Shown: positions 29,835 to 39,041 of the stretch, one piece after another
Position numbering within the stretch: position 1 is the stretch's first letter
Layout: every line of letters begins with the position of its first letter
Source of the DNA: Alteromonas lipotrueae
GTDB lineage: Bacteria; Pseudomonadota; Gammaproteobacteria; Enterobacterales; Alteromonadaceae
NCBI RefSeq assembly: GCF_019249215.1
Contig: NZ_JAESDI010000011.1
Coordinates: forward strand, 62,001 to 126,000
Reading direction: 5' to 3'
DNA: 64,000 bases
Notes under the pieces: generated by a model
Database searches by the model: none
Told to the model about the DNA's origin: nothing
The model's input: only the letters and a program-made list of their open reading frames with translations
Translations under genes and position numbers: made by a program

Positions 29835-29973
29835 ATAACTAATATTGACGAGGTCGGCAGGCTCCGTATTACTCGTCAATAGAATTCGCCACTCTTCAAC
29901 TGAATAAGAATATGGCTATCGTTTTTAATGGTCTTTGTTGGTTGACATCCATTCGATAGGCTTTCACGAATAG

Positions 29974-30570
29974 CTAGCCACCGTCACTCATATCCTCTAA
30001 TGCCTTTAGCTTTTTTTCAAATTGCTTCTGTCTTCGATGGGCCCAAACATACCACACCGCCATGATGCCAGCGGTGATTGCCGTTACCAGCAGTACTACC
30101 CCATACTCCCTTTCTTCAGCTGCCTTAGCCAAAGTAAAAATGGTATTAAACGCAATAACAATAAATACGGCTACCCAGGCAGAGTGTTTATTAATAAAGG
30201 CAATACGTGCATTGTTTTTAAACTGCTTTTTCAATTGTTGTACATGATTGCTAGTTTGCGCATTACTGCCAAACGCAGCCACTCTTCTAAGCCAAAGCTG
30301 ATAGCCAAGCAAAGGGATAACGAGAGACATAAGACCAAAATACAAGACGCGAGCTGCAACCGGAAGCTCTTCCCAGTAATGTATAAAAATCCAAATGCCT
30401 GGCACCAATGACAAACAATCCATTAAAAAATAAAGTCGCTGCTTTCTTATTTGGCTTTTAAACGTTTTTTTCACCTCTTCCACATCTACATTCGACACGG
30501 GTTGGGCTTGCCATAGCGCGCTAAGGTCATTGTCACGGCTATTATCAGCGCTTTTGTTGTTATCATTCAT
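29974..30570 (-). CDS. Four-helix membrane protein, probable partner of the adjacent sigma factor
   Basis: About 198 residues from the ATG at 30570 (MNDNNKSADNSRDNDLSALW), which overlaps the sigma-factor stop by eight bases. A TTG start 11 codons upstream is less likely. A soluble N-terminus of about 40 residues precedes four hydrophobic helices (about 48-66, 74-94, 133-153 and 162-180) and a basic C-terminus. The position directly behind an ECF-type sigma gene suggests an anti-sigma role. The sequence has no zinc-binding HxxxCxxC motif, so this is inference from context only. Confidence 0.7.
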   Translation of the reverse strand: MNDNNKSADNSRDNDLSALWQAQPVSNVDVEEVKKTFKSQIRKQRLYFLMDCLSLVPGIWIFIHYWEELPVAARVLYFGLMSLVIPLLGYQLWLRRVAAFGSNAQTSNHVQQLKKQFKNNARIAFINKHSAWVAVFIVIAFNTIFTLAKAAEEREYGVVLLVTAITAGIMAVWYVWAHRRQKQFEKKLKALEDMSDGG

Positions 30571-31126
30571 CAGAGTTTCCTTCCAATACACTTGCTTTAG
30601 CACGCTTTAAAATAACCCCTACATGCGATTTAGTGAGGCCGCATATATCTGCAATCTCATCGTAAGATAAGCCTTCTAAAGAAAGGGTAAGTACTTGGCG
30701 TGGCTGTACCGCGAGAGCGCGTACTTTAACGAGTAATCGCGATAGCGATTGTTGCTGGCTGGTGGCGGTTTCAGGGGAAATTTGCGACGCTTGCTCAATA
30801 ACAACGTCATCATTGTACTCGTCGGTGTCGATGCGCTTCACCTGATTGGCCACGTGAGTAACGGCGCGGTTATGGGCTATTTTTAGAATATAGGTTTTTA
30901 CACTGCTATCGCCTTTGAAACGAGTAAGCCCCTGCCACACAGCTATGGCTATTTCTTGTAGCAACTCTTGCTGTAGCGCATGGTTAGCCTCGTAACTGTT
31001 TGCGACACGGCTTAATAAACTGCCGTACTGCGCAAACACATCTTCAAATCCTTGCCCCAATCTCTCGTCCTCAGTATTTCTTATTATTAACTGCGCTGCA
31101 TTGCCAACTATTACGGTAAAAGCCAC
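30563..31126 (-). CDS. RNA polymerase sigma factor, ECF-like
   Basis: This 187-residue protein has sigma region 2 (FEDVFAQYGSLLSRVANSY through VKTYILKIAHNRAVTHV) and region 4 (LSLEGLSYDEIADICGLTKSHVGVILKRAKA). The two are joined by a short linker, without regions 1 or 3. That is the architecture of extracytoplasmic-function sigma factors, which answer to a membrane anti-sigma factor. The next gene, overlapping by eight bases, encodes a four-helix membrane protein. The trigger and regulon are unknown. Confidence 0.9.
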   Translation of the reverse strand: MAFTVIVGNAAQLIIRNTEDERLGQGFEDVFAQYGSLLSRVANSYEANHALQQELLQEIAIAVWQGLTRFKGDSSVKTYILKIAHNRAVTHVANQVKRIDTDEYNDDVVIEQASQISPETATSQQQSLSRLLVKVRALAVQPRQVLTLSLEGLSYDEIADICGLTKSHVGVILKRAKASVLEGNSDE

Positions 31127-31198
31127 TCATTTACTTTTCTAACATGCATGTTTTGACAGAAATCATTCGTGCTTATTTTGTATAGTCTGGGGCTAGCG

Positions 31199-31229
31199 AA
31201 AAAAATTACATCTATCTGTAATTTTTTTT
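31199..31229. promoter_or_regulatory. AT-rich perfect palindrome between the sigma gene and the PspB-like gene
   Basis: A 12-bp perfect inverted repeat (31199-31210 with 31217-31228, centred on ATTACA/TGTAAT) has a 6-base spacer. It lies in the 180-bp divergent region. It resembles an intrinsic terminator in shape, but no transcript to terminate is evident on either strand. An operator or a sigma-factor target region is equally possible. Confidence 0.4.
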
Positions 31230-31309
31230 GAAAGCCAAAGACTAGTAATGATGAAGAGGGTGGTGAAAGCACCTTCATCGGTTACAACACTTTTACCTTG
31301 GAGCACACT

Positions 31310-31585
31310 ATGTCTACGCTAAGCATTTTTTTACTTATTGGTTTTATTGCCACTATCGCCCTTGGCGCAAGTTACTTAGATGCCAAGTTTCAATGGCGCC
31401 TCAACGACTGGATGAACGGCACCTGTAGCAATCCTTTCATTGCTAGTAAAGCGACACAGCAACAACAGCTTATTGAGAAAAAAGATAAGCAAATTGAGGC
31501 CTTGATTGAACGGGTAGAAACACTCGAAGCTATAGTGACCGAGCCCGCATTCGAGCTTAATCAAAAAATAAATGCACTTAAGTAA
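31310..31585 (+). CDS. Small PspB-like membrane/coiled-coil protein
   Basis: This 91-residue protein starts at the ATG at 31310, with GGAG six bases upstream; the frame also has a TTG four codons earlier. An N-terminal helix (about 4-22) is followed by a linker and a predicted coiled coil (KKDKQIEALIERVETLEAIV). The layout resembles phage-shock protein B, whose C-terminal half reads similarly (RIQALESIL), but the match is only in pattern. It is divergent from the ECF sigma operon, which suggests a membrane-stress role. Confidence 0.55.
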   Translation: MSTLSIFLLIGFIATIALGASYLDAKFQWRLNDWMNGTCSNPFIASKATQQQQLIEKKDKQIEALIERVETLEAIVTEPAFELNQKINALK

Positions 31586-31588
31586 GGC

Positions 31589-32491
31589 TTAACTACTTAG
31601 GGGTGGTCGACGCATAAACATGGGTACTTTACCCATCGCTATGGCGTTGCCCACCAGCACCACTACTACGCCAAGTACAGACAGCCAGCTCCACCTATAA
31701 CCTTCAAAAAAAGTGGAGATAACAAGTGCCACAATGGGATAAACCAGTACCACATAAGCCGCTTTGTCTGCGCCTATTTGCTTTAGTAGCTTCATGTACG
31801 AGCCAAACGCCAACACCGAACCGAAAATAGCCAAATAAAGCAACGAAATATAGAACTCAGGGGCAGTAGGAATGACCAAGGTGTCGTTTGTGAACCACGC
31901 GGTAACATAGAGCATCATCATGGCATAGCTCATGGCGTAAAAATTCATTTGAATAACCGGTGTGCCCGAGGTGAGGATCCGCTCTGAAATAACGTTACCA
32001 ATTGATGCACTGAAAAAAGAAACAAACGCAATAGAAAGGCCAGCCGCTAACGCAGCGTCCATCGATACTTTTGAAAACTCAGGCACGAACAAGCAAATAA
32101 TACCCGCAAGCCCAAACGTAGCGCCCACCACCACTTCTAAACGAATAGGCTGCTTTAACCACCACCGCCGAAGTACCACATTAAAGTAAATAATGCTGGA
32201 ACTCATAAGAGCGAGTAACGCGCTGATAATATGCGCCTGCGCCATATATAGCAGGGTATAGTTGAGGCAATATAGAAAGAAGCCTACTCCAGCCATTTTA
32301 ATGTGTATGTGCAGCGGTAGCTTAAACGGCAAGCCGCGCACTATACAAAACAGCCCTAAACACAATGCAGCTAACGTATAGCGCCATGCTACGGCCAGGG
32401 TTTCAGCGGTGTGCCCTATCTGATACGTAATGGCTATCCAGGTTGAACCCCAAATGAGTGTACAAATGGCAAATAGCACACCATTGCTCAT
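31589..32491 (-). CDS. EamA/DMT-family transporter
   Basis: This 300-residue protein has ten hydrophobic helices in two EamA repeats. The N-terminus (LFAICTLIWGSTWIAI) carries the typical WGS motif. Drug/metabolite transporters of this type export amino acids or metabolites; the substrate is unknown. The start overlaps the stop of the upstream dehydrogenase by four bases, so they form an operon with the thioesterase. Confidence 0.88.
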   Translation of the reverse strand: MSNGVLFAICTLIWGSTWIAITYQIGHTAETLAVAWRYTLAALCLGLFCIVRGLPFKLPLHIHIKMAGVGFFLYCLNYTLLYMAQAHIISALLALMSSSIIYFNVVLRRWWLKQPIRLEVVVGATFGLAGIICLFVPEFSKVSMDAALAAGLSIAFVSFFSASIGNVISERILTSGTPVIQMNFYAMSYAMMMLYVTAWFTNDTLVIPTAPEFYISLLYLAIFGSVLAFGSYMKLLKQIGADKAAYVVLVYPIVALVISTFFEGYRWSWLSVLGVVVVLVGNAIAMGKVPMFMRRPPLSS

Positions 32492-33534
32492 GGTTGAGCA
32501 TCTATAAACTGAATTAGATGGTTTATAGCCATGTTAAACAGCCGCTGACGAGACTCATTCGCCATCCACGCCGTATGAGGGGTAACAATAAGATTGGGAA
32601 TAGTACCCGTTAACAATGGATGATCGGCTGGGGGAGGTTCTTGAGATATAACATCAACCGCCGCGCCGCCTATTTTTCCGCATTTAAGCGCATCCACCAG
32701 CGCGGCTTCGTCAATTAGCCCGCCTCTGGCGGTATTAATAAGAAAACTGGTAGGTTTCATCAACGACAATCGACTTTCGTTAAAAAGGTGGTAGTTATCA
32801 TCCGTTAGTGGGCAATGCAGGCTAACCACATCGGCGATAGGTAATAATGATTCTAATGAAGGTCGAGTGTCTCGCTTGTTATCGATGCGCCCCTCTGAAG
32901 AAACGCCGCCTGGCCGCGCTGCAATACTCACCTTCATACCCATTGCGATAAATAGCGCTTCAACTCGCTTTCCCAACTCTCCATGACCTACTATAACCGC
33001 GTGCTTTCCAGCAAGCTCCACAATGGGATGCTCGGTTAAGCAAAAGTGCGGCGATGTTGCCCATTTACCTTGGTTTACATCGTTATGATACTGAGGAAAC
33101 GCAGTGGCTAAATTGAGGAGCAACATTAAAGTATGCTGGGCAACACTGTCGGTGCCATAACCTTCCACATTCTGCACGGGAATATTGTGCGTTTGGCAGT
33201 AACTAGTATCTACGTTGTTAGTACCTGTGGCCAATACACCCACATACTTTAGCACCTTGGCTTGTTGCAGCGCCTCGCTATCTAATACTACCTTGTTGGT
33301 AAGTACGATATCGGCATTCGCTATTCTGGCAACGACCTCTTCCGGAAGGGTGTTGTCATAGCAAGTTAGCTCAACATTTACGTTGTTGAGCAATGACGTA
33401 TCTAATGTGTCTGAATTCAGTAAATCTGCACTAAACGTTTCAGCATCAAGAAAAACCCCTGTTAGCTTTTTATGAGTATGTTTTTTCGTGCTTTTAGTGC
33501 CTGCTTGGGCGGCTTGACTATTGGCCACCGGCAT
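32488..33534 (-). CDS. D-2-hydroxyacid dehydrogenase
   Basis: This 348-residue NAD-dependent enzyme is of the D-isomer-specific family, with glycerate- or hydroxypyruvate-reductase-like sequence. It has the nucleotide-binding GHGELGKRVE (about residue 178) and catalytic Arg in INTARGGLIDE (about 268). The Glu-His relay is in SQEPPPADHP and TPHTAW (about 297-320). An unusual Lys/Thr-rich extension of about 25 residues precedes the usual beginning (GVFLDAETFS), and no internal ATG is available to remove it. It overlaps the thioesterase gene by 17 bases. Confidence 0.88.
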   Translation of the reverse strand: MPVANSQAAQAGTKSTKKHTHKKLTGVFLDAETFSADLLNSDTLDTSLLNNVNVELTCYDNTLPEEVVARIANADIVLTNKVVLDSEALQQAKVLKYVGVLATGTNNVDTSYCQTHNIPVQNVEGYGTDSVAQHTLMLLLNLATAFPQYHNDVNQGKWATSPHFCLTEHPIVELAGKHAVIVGHGELGKRVEALFIAMGMKVSIAARPGGVSSEGRIDNKRDTRPSLESLLPIADVVSLHCPLTDDNYHLFNESRLSLMKPTSFLINTARGGLIDEAALVDALKCGKIGGAAVDVISQEPPPADHPLLTGTIPNLIVTPHTAWMANESRQRLFNMAINHLIQFIDAQP

Positions 33535-33991
33535 TTCCTTGATTGACTACCTCGCCGATAGACTCGCAAATAGACTCAAGGGCGGTTTTTATATTAACGG
33601 GTATAGGCACTGCTTTGTCAGAGAGTCTGTCGACAAATACATGTACAAACTGACCGTGCGCCACGCGGCGTTTGGCGTCACCGGCATATACCGACAAACC
33701 GTAAGTAACCGAACTTCGTCCTAACTTTATTACCCTTAACCCAACGTAAATTGTTTCGGGGTAGGCGGCGGGAGCAATGTATTGGCATTGACTGCTAACG
33801 ACATAAGCAACAGCGCTACTTTCTTGAATATTAAGGCCACCTTCATCAATTAAAAAGCGATTTACAGCAGTATCAAAAAAGCTGTAATACATCACGTTAT
33901 TAATGTGACCGTAGGCGTCGTTGTCTTGCCAGCGAGTGGCAATTTCAAGGTGATAAGGGTAATCGTTGAGCGATGGAGTAATGTCTGTCAT
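33518..33991 (-). CDS. Acyl-CoA thioesterase, 4HBT hot-dog fold (YbgC/FadM type)
   Basis: This 157-residue protein carries the 4-hydroxybenzoyl-CoA thioesterase signature WQDNDAYGHINNVMYYSFFD (residues about 21-40), with the catalytic Asp. The single hot-dog domain is followed by about 20 C-terminal residues. It presumably hydrolyses acyl-CoA in the cytoplasm; chain preference is unknown. It is the first gene of thioesterase-dehydrogenase-EamA and follows proB by 35 bases, so read-through from proB is possible. Confidence 0.88.
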   Translation of the reverse strand: MTDITPSLNDYPYHLEIATRWQDNDAYGHINNVMYYSFFDTAVNRFLIDEGGLNIQESSAVAYVVSSQCQYIAPAAYPETIYVGLRVIKLGRSSVTYGLSVYAGDAKRRVAHGQFVHVFVDRLSDKAVPIPVNIKTALESICESIGEVVNQGNAGGQ

Positions 33992-34026
33992 GCGTGGCGT
34001 TATCCCAAAAGTTAAAAATGTGGAAA

Positions 34027-35124
34027 CTAAAGCAATACCAAATCGTCGCGATGTACAACCACGTCGGTCGTTTCATAACCTAACACATCCGCGATGTGCT
34101 GCGACTTCTTCCCTTTTATCAGTATTAAATCTCGAGCGTTATAAAGGGCCAAGCCTTTGGCAATAACTTGGGCTTCAAAGCAAATTTCTACTGCTTCCCC
34201 TTGGTTAAAGTTACCTTCTATGTTCGTTATACCTGAAGGTAACAATGATGCTCCGCGGTCAACCAAAGCGGCTTTCGCACCTTCATCTACATGAATACGG
34301 CCACACGTTTTAAGCGTATGCGTTAACCATAAACGTCGTGCTTTTTTAGGTGAATTGCTGGCATGAAATAAGGTGCCAGGAATAGAACCGTTTAGCATGG
34401 CATCGAAAGACGCCCCTTTTCTACCATTCACGATAATAGTTTGTATACCACTACTGGTGCATTTATCTGCCGCTTCAATTTTTGTTTGCATACCACCTGT
34501 ACCCACTGAAGTACCCGCACCACCAGCGAGTTTATAAATCGATTCATCGATGTTGTGCACTTCACTGATTAATGTAGCGTTTGGATCTTTACGGGGATCA
34601 GCCGTGTACAACCCATCAATATCGGAACAAATAATCAGTGTATCGGCTTGAGCGACGAGCGCGGTATATGCACCAAGGTTATCGTTATCACCCACTTTTA
34701 GCTCGTTCACGGCGACGGTATCGTTCTCATTAACAATGGGAAGCGCATTATGATTTAGTAGTTCTCTTAGGGTGTTTTTAATATTCACATAGCGAGTGCG
34801 GTCTCGAAGATCGTCGGCTGTAAGTAAAACCTGCGCACAAGGAAAGTCGAAAAAGCGTTGCCAGTTTGCCATCATTTGGGTTTGACCAATGGCGGCCATC
34901 GCCTGCTTTTCGGCAATAGATGCATTGTGGCGAATTTTCACTTTGCTTCGCCCTGCTGCCACGCTGCCCGAGGAAACCAAAATAATTTCTTTGCCAGATT
35001 CACGGCTTATCGTGATGAAGCGTGCTAATGCCAATAAAAATCGGGCGCTACACTCATCGCCATTTGGCGCAATAAGGGCGCTACCTACTTTAATTACGGC
35101 ACGCTGCCAATTGAGACGGTTCAT
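34027..35124 (-). CDS. proB: Glutamate 5-kinase
   Basis: This enzyme of about 365 residues phosphorylates glutamate in proline synthesis. The amino-acid-kinase domain begins AVIKVGSALIAPNGDE and contains IVNENDTVAVNELKVGDND, and AGGAGTSVGTGGMQTKIEAA is the nucleotide-binding block. The C-terminal PUA domain (from about 275) is present. I start at the ATG at 35124 (MNRLNWQRAVIKVG) instead of the TTG 19 codons upstream, because family N-termini begin just before the first strand. proA is not adjacent. Confidence 0.95.
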   Translation of the reverse strand: MNRLNWQRAVIKVGSALIAPNGDECSARFLLALARFITISRESGKEIILVSSGSVAAGRSKVKIRHNASIAEKQAMAAIGQTQMMANWQRFFDFPCAQVLLTADDLRDRTRYVNIKNTLRELLNHNALPIVNENDTVAVNELKVGDNDNLGAYTALVAQADTLIICSDIDGLYTADPRKDPNATLISEVHNIDESIYKLAGGAGTSVGTGGMQTKIEAADKCTSSGIQTIIVNGRKGASFDAMLNGSIPGTLFHASNSPKKARRLWLTHTLKTCGRIHVDEGAKAALVDRGASLLPSGITNIEGNFNQGEAVEICFEAQVIAKGLALYNARDLILIKGKKSQHIADVLGYETTDVVVHRDDLVLL

Positions 35125-35302
35125 AAGAAGATGATGCAAGAAAACAGGGGTTAAGAATACGACACTTCGCTTTTTAAACAAACGTTATGTTACAGTTTTT
35201 TGCGTTAAAATAGGGCGAGTTTACGGCCAAAAACTGGGATAAAAGTAAAAGGGCTTATATAATAGTTCGCTTATTTTATTATAAAAATAACCGGGAATCT
35301 CC

Positions 35303-37774
35303 ATGAATAAGCACCAACGACATCTTTTCTGGCTTGCGCCAGTGTTGTCTATGCTGATTTATCTTCCATTCGCCAACGCAGCAATAAATCAAACAAAAGG
35401 CGATTTTGAAGATAAGTTCCGTCAGCTAGATGAATCACTTCCTACCCCCAATGTATATCGAAATGCAGCGGGTGAGCCGGGTCATCAATACTGGCAACAA
35501 CAAGTAGACTACAAAATTGACGTTAAACTGATTGAAGATACACGCCGTATTGAAGCCAGTGAAACCATTACTTATCACAACAATGCACCCGATACGTTGA
35601 AGTATTTATGGATCCAATTGGATCAGAATAAATTCCGCGACGATTCTATGTCAGCTCTTACCACTACGTTTGGTGGCATAGGCAACCGAGGCCCTGCAAC
35701 GAAAACAGCCAGTGGCAGTAAGCCTGCTCAACTGAGCATGGCAGCACTTCGCCGCCAGCAGTTTGTTGACGATAACGAGTTGGGTTACACCATTTCACGA
35801 GTGCAAGACAGCGCAGGTAACGATTTACACCACGTTATCGTTGGTACGCTAATGCGTGTAGATTTAGCGCAACCTCTTCAACCTAAAAACAACGTCACTT
35901 TCGATATCGATTTTGCGTTCAATATTGTTGAAGAAGATGCCGTTTCTGCTCGTGCGGGTTACGAACACTTCCCAGATGACGAACGTGAAGGCGGTAACGA
36001 TATTTTCTTACTAGCCCAATGGTTCCCTCGTTTAGCGGCTTATACCGATTACGAAGCATGGACAAACAAAGAGTTTATTGGCCGTGGTGAGTTCACCTTA
36101 GAATTCGGTAACTACGAAGTTGATATTACGGTTCCAGCCGATCATATCGTTTCTTCTACCGGTGTATTGCAAAACGCTGACGACGTGTTAACTAGCACGC
36201 AACGTAAACGTTTGAAAGAAGCGGAAGATGCTGAGCGAATTGTATTCGTGGTTACGGCTGAAGAAGCGCTAGAGAACGAAAAAGCGGGTACCAACAAGCA
36301 AAAAACATGGCGTTTTAAAGCCGACAACGTACGTGATTTCGCATGGGCTTCATCACGTAAATTTATGTGGGATGCCCGTGGTTACCAGCAAGGTGGGGAT
36401 ACGCAACCACTAGTGATGGCGATGTCTTTCTACCCGAAAGAAGGTGGTGAACTTTGGGAAAAGTACTCTACTGAATCTATTATCCACACTATGGATGTAT
36501 ACAGCCGCTTTAGTTTTGATTATCCGTATCCTGTAGCCCAGTCTGTAAATGGACCTGTAGGCGGCATGGAATACCCAATGATTACCTTCAACGGCCCACG
36601 CACCGAGCTTCGCGATGATGGCTCTCGTACTTATTCTTTGGCTGAAAAGCGCTTTTTAATTGGTGTAGTTATTCATGAAGTCGGTCATATCTACTTCCCA
36701 ATGACAGTAAACTCTGATGAGCGTCAGTGGACATGGATGGACGAAGGTTTAAACAGTTTCCTAGACGGGGTTGCTGGACGTGAATGGGATCCAACCATTC
36801 CATGGGGCGTTGAGCCTCGCGACATTGTCAGCTACATGAAATCTGAAACACAAGTGCCTATCATGACCCAGTCTGATTCGGTACTTAAACTAGGTCCTAA
36901 CGCTTACACCAAGCCAGCCGTCGCACTAAACATTCTTCGTGAAACCATTCTTGGCCGTGATTTGTTCGATTTCGCCTTTAAAGAATATGCACAGCGTTGG
37001 ATGTTTAAACGCCCTACACCTTCTGATTTTTTCCGTACTATGGAAGAAGCTTCTGGTGTTGATTTAGATTGGTTCTGGCGCGGTTGGTTTTATACTACCG
37101 ATCACGTTGATATCAGCCTAGATAGCGTTTACAAGCTTCGTTTGAACACTGAAGATCCTGATATTGATTTCGCCCGTGAGCGTGAAGCCGAACTTGATAA
37201 ACCAAAGTCACTTACCGATATTCGCAATAAAGAAGAAGGGAAAGAGCTTTGGGTAGACCGTTTCGAAGATATCAAAGATTTCTATGACGAAAACGATCGT
37301 TACACAGTAACTAACAAAGAGCGCAACAAGTACCGTAGTTTCTTGAAGAAACTTGAGCCTTGGGAACGTAAAGCGTTTGAACGTGCGGTACGTGAGGACA
37401 AAAACTACTACGTGCTCGACTTTAGCAACAAGGGCGGCTTGGTTATGCCGATTATTCTTGAGCTAGCATTCGAGGATGGCACTACACAAGAGATGCGTAT
37501 TCCTGCTGAAATTTGGCGTCGTACACCGAAAGCGGTAAGCAAGCTGATTGTCACTGAAAAAGGCAAAGAGCTAGTAAGCGTAACGGTTGACCCACATTGG
37601 GAAACCGCAGACGTAGATGTTGAAAACAACCATTATCCGCGTCAAATCATTCCTTCACGTATTGAAGCGTACAAGTCTAAGCCTCGTAACACTTACGAGT
37701 ATCGCGATCTTATGAACGACGTAAAAACCGAGCTAAAGACCGACGATGATGACGAAGACGAAGATGACAACTAA
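35303..37774 (+). CDS. Secreted M1-family metallopeptidase
   Basis: This 823-residue protein has a signal peptide (hydrophobic core at about 9-25, cleaved after FANA). The gluzincin zinc site is HEVGH (about residue 457), with the downstream Glu in WMDEGLNSF, 20-odd residues later. The GAMEN-like exopeptidase motif appears as GGMEYPM (about 417). These mark an aminopeptidase-N-like enzyme, here periplasmic or exported. The C-terminus is a strongly acidic tail (DDDDEDEDDN). The next gene overlaps its 3' end, and a terminator-like hairpin lies just beyond. Confidence 0.9.
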   Translation: MNKHQRHLFWLAPVLSMLIYLPFANAAINQTKGDFEDKFRQLDESLPTPNVYRNAAGEPGHQYWQQQVDYKIDVKLIEDTRRIEASETITYHNNAPDTLKYLWIQLDQNKFRDDSMSALTTTFGGIGNRGPATKTASGSKPAQLSMAALRRQQFVDDNELGYTISRVQDSAGNDLHHVIVGTLMRVDLAQPLQPKNNVTFDIDFAFNIVEEDAVSARAGYEHFPDDEREGGNDIFLLAQWFPRLAAYTDYEAWTNKEFIGRGEFTLEFGNYEVDITVPADHIVSSTGVLQNADDVLTSTQRKRLKEAEDAERIVFVVTAEEALENEKAGTNKQKTWRFKADNVRDFAWASSRKFMWDARGYQQGGDTQPLVMAMSFYPKEGGELWEKYSTESIIHTMDVYSRFSFDYPYPVAQSVNGPVGGMEYPMITFNGPRTELRDDGSRTYSLAEKRFLIGVVIHEVGHIYFPMTVNSDERQWTWMDEGLNSFLDGVAGREWDPTIPWGVEPRDIVSYMKSETQVPIMTQSDSVLKLGPNAYTKPAVALNILRETILGRDLFDFAFKEYAQRWMFKRPTPSDFFRTMEEASGVDLDWFWRGWFYTTDHVDISLDSVYKLRLNTEDPDIDFAREREAELDKPKSLTDIRNKEEGKELWVDRFEDIKDFYDENDRYTVTNKERNKYRSFLKKLEPWERKAFERAVREDKNYYVLDFSNKGGLVMPIILELAFEDGTTQEMRIPAEIWRRTPKAVSKLIVTEKGKELVSVTVDPHWETADVDVENNHYPRQIIPSRIEAYKSKPRNTYEYRDLMNDVKTELKTDDDDEDEDDN

Positions 37775-38327
37775 GGTTATGCCTTTTCAGTTATCTGCTA
37801 AAAACCACAAGCAGAGCCTAACGGCGCTGCTTGTGGCTGTTTTTTTATGTACCGGTTTATTCAGTACTTGGGCTAACGCGCACCAAGTTAAAGCCGCTAT
37901 CACAACAGTGTTGTTCAACCCTAGAACGCAAAACATTGAAGTAATGCACCGCTTTAACCTGCACGATGCCGAGCATGCTGTAAAAGTGCTGTTTGATAAG
38001 CACGCCGATATTATGGAAGAAGAGAAAACCCAACAAGCCTTCGCTGATTACGTGAGCAACCATTTTGCGTTGTTAAACGGTGAGGAAAAGTCATTAGACT
38101 TAGGTTTGGTCGGTTTTGAGTTGGATGGTAATCACTTTTGGGTGTACCAAGAAACCGCTCAACCGCCAGAGTTAGATGGTTTGATGATTCGTCACGATGC
38201 CTTACGTGATTTGTGGCCAACGCAAGTTAATACGTTAAACGTAGAAGGGAATGGGCCTTTAAAAACCCTGACCTTCACCGACAACGTCACCTTGCTTGAA
38301 GTGGAATTTGCTAGCGACCATCATTAA
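37746..38327 (+). CDS. DUF6702-family exported protein
   Basis: Up to 193 residues, with a signal peptide (hydrophobic LTALLVAVFLCTGLFSTWANA) and a mature start near AHQVKAAITTVLFNPRTQN. That sequence is the conserved opening of this uncharacterised family. Possible starts are the ATGs at 37746, 37764 and 37779. The last has AAGG only three bases away, and the first two overlap the M1 peptidase gene. The overlap and shared export suggest a functional link to the peptidase. A strong hairpin plus T-run lies inside its signal-peptide codons. Confidence 0.8.
   Translation: MMTKTKMTTKVMPFQLSAKNHKQSLTALLVAVFLCTGLFSTWANAHQVKAAITTVLFNPRTQNIEVMHRFNLHDAEHAVKVLFDKHADIMEEEKTQQAFADYVSNHFALLNGEEKSLDLGLVGFELDGNHFWVYQETAQPPELDGLMIRHDALRDLWPTQVNTLNVEGNGPLKTLTFTDNVTLLEVEFASDHH
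37805..37846 (+). terminator. Terminator-like hairpin inside the DUF6702 reading frame
   Basis: A 10-bp perfect stem (37805-37814 with 37827-37836, CCACAAGCAG/CTGCTTGTGG) has a 12-base loop and is followed by CTG and seven T. It lies 30 bases after the M1 peptidase stop, where its terminator would be expected, yet within the signal-peptide codons of the overlapping downstream gene. Translating ribosomes would block its folding. Confidence 0.6.
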
Positions 38328-38390
38328 TGCACTAAGCGCATTATGTACGTGTTACTTAATCTTTATTCAACTTCCTATTACTGATTTAAA

Positions 38391-38416
38391 GCACTGCCAC
38401 TTCGCAGTGCTTTTTT
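38391..38416 (+). terminator. Rho-independent terminator after the DUF6702 gene
   Basis: A 7-bp stem (38391-38397 with 38404-38410; extendable by the flanking A and T) has a 6-base loop and is followed by six T. It is 63 bases past the DUF6702 stop. Confidence 0.9.
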
Positions 38417-38577
38417 ATATCCCCCTGAAGTCTTATTCCCATTTGCGTTAATCTCGCCTAAGTTAACCTAATACCCAGTTTTTAGAACAATCGGTTTATA
38501 TTAATAAATGAATGTCGATTTTTATAAAAAAGGGACAAGTAAGGGCATGCTTTTAACTCACACCATGGGGACTTTCC

Positions 38578-38850
38578 ATGAGCGATAATACAACCACCAA
38601 TGCGTTTTCCAATAACAAGAATATTATGTGGGTGCTACTTAGCGGCGCCATGGCACTTACCTTCATTGTGATGATGTTTTTACCTAACAGCGGTACGGGT
38701 GAGGGCATGATAGCGGTATATTCAGCCATGCTATGGTGTGGAATATTTGGCGCGGCATTATTTCGCTATATGACAAGAAATGGCTGGGTAGGGTTCGCAA
38801 TAGGCAGCGTAGTTGGCCTTATACTACAAATGGTAGCTCAGATAGTCTAA
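38578..38850 (+). CDS. Small membrane protein of unknown function
   Basis: This 90-residue protein has a polar N-terminus (Thr/Asn-rich, about 14 residues) and three hydrophobic segments (about 16-33, 42-60 and 68-88). GGGGA lies six bases before the ATG. I do not recognise a family. It is a separate transcription unit between the DUF6702 terminator and the ABC1-kinase gene. Confidence 0.7.
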   Translation: MSDNTTTNAFSNNKNIMWVLLSGAMALTFIVMMFLPNSGTGEGMIAVYSAMLWCGIFGAALFRYMTRNGWVGFAIGSVVGLILQMVAQIV

Positions 38851-39041
38851 ACGCCTATATTGAGCACCGGTAATTTGAGAGCTAATTGTGTGATCATCGG
38901 TAGTTTAATCCCCAGTAGCGTAGCTAGAGCTTCGTAACACCTCAATGCAGCACTATTTAACTAAGCAATATACAAAAAATTAAGAAGTAATCGACCAACG
39001 ACACTTTAGCGTATAAGTACTAAGATAATTTGGTACTCGTA

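Noticed and set aside
30022-30411. 129-codon plus-strand frame
   Set aside because: Antisense to the membrane partner of the sigma factor, whose four helices are clear.
31199-31229. AT-rich hairpin as a true terminator
   Set aside because: It lies between divergent genes where no transcript should end; kept only as a palindrome of unknown role.
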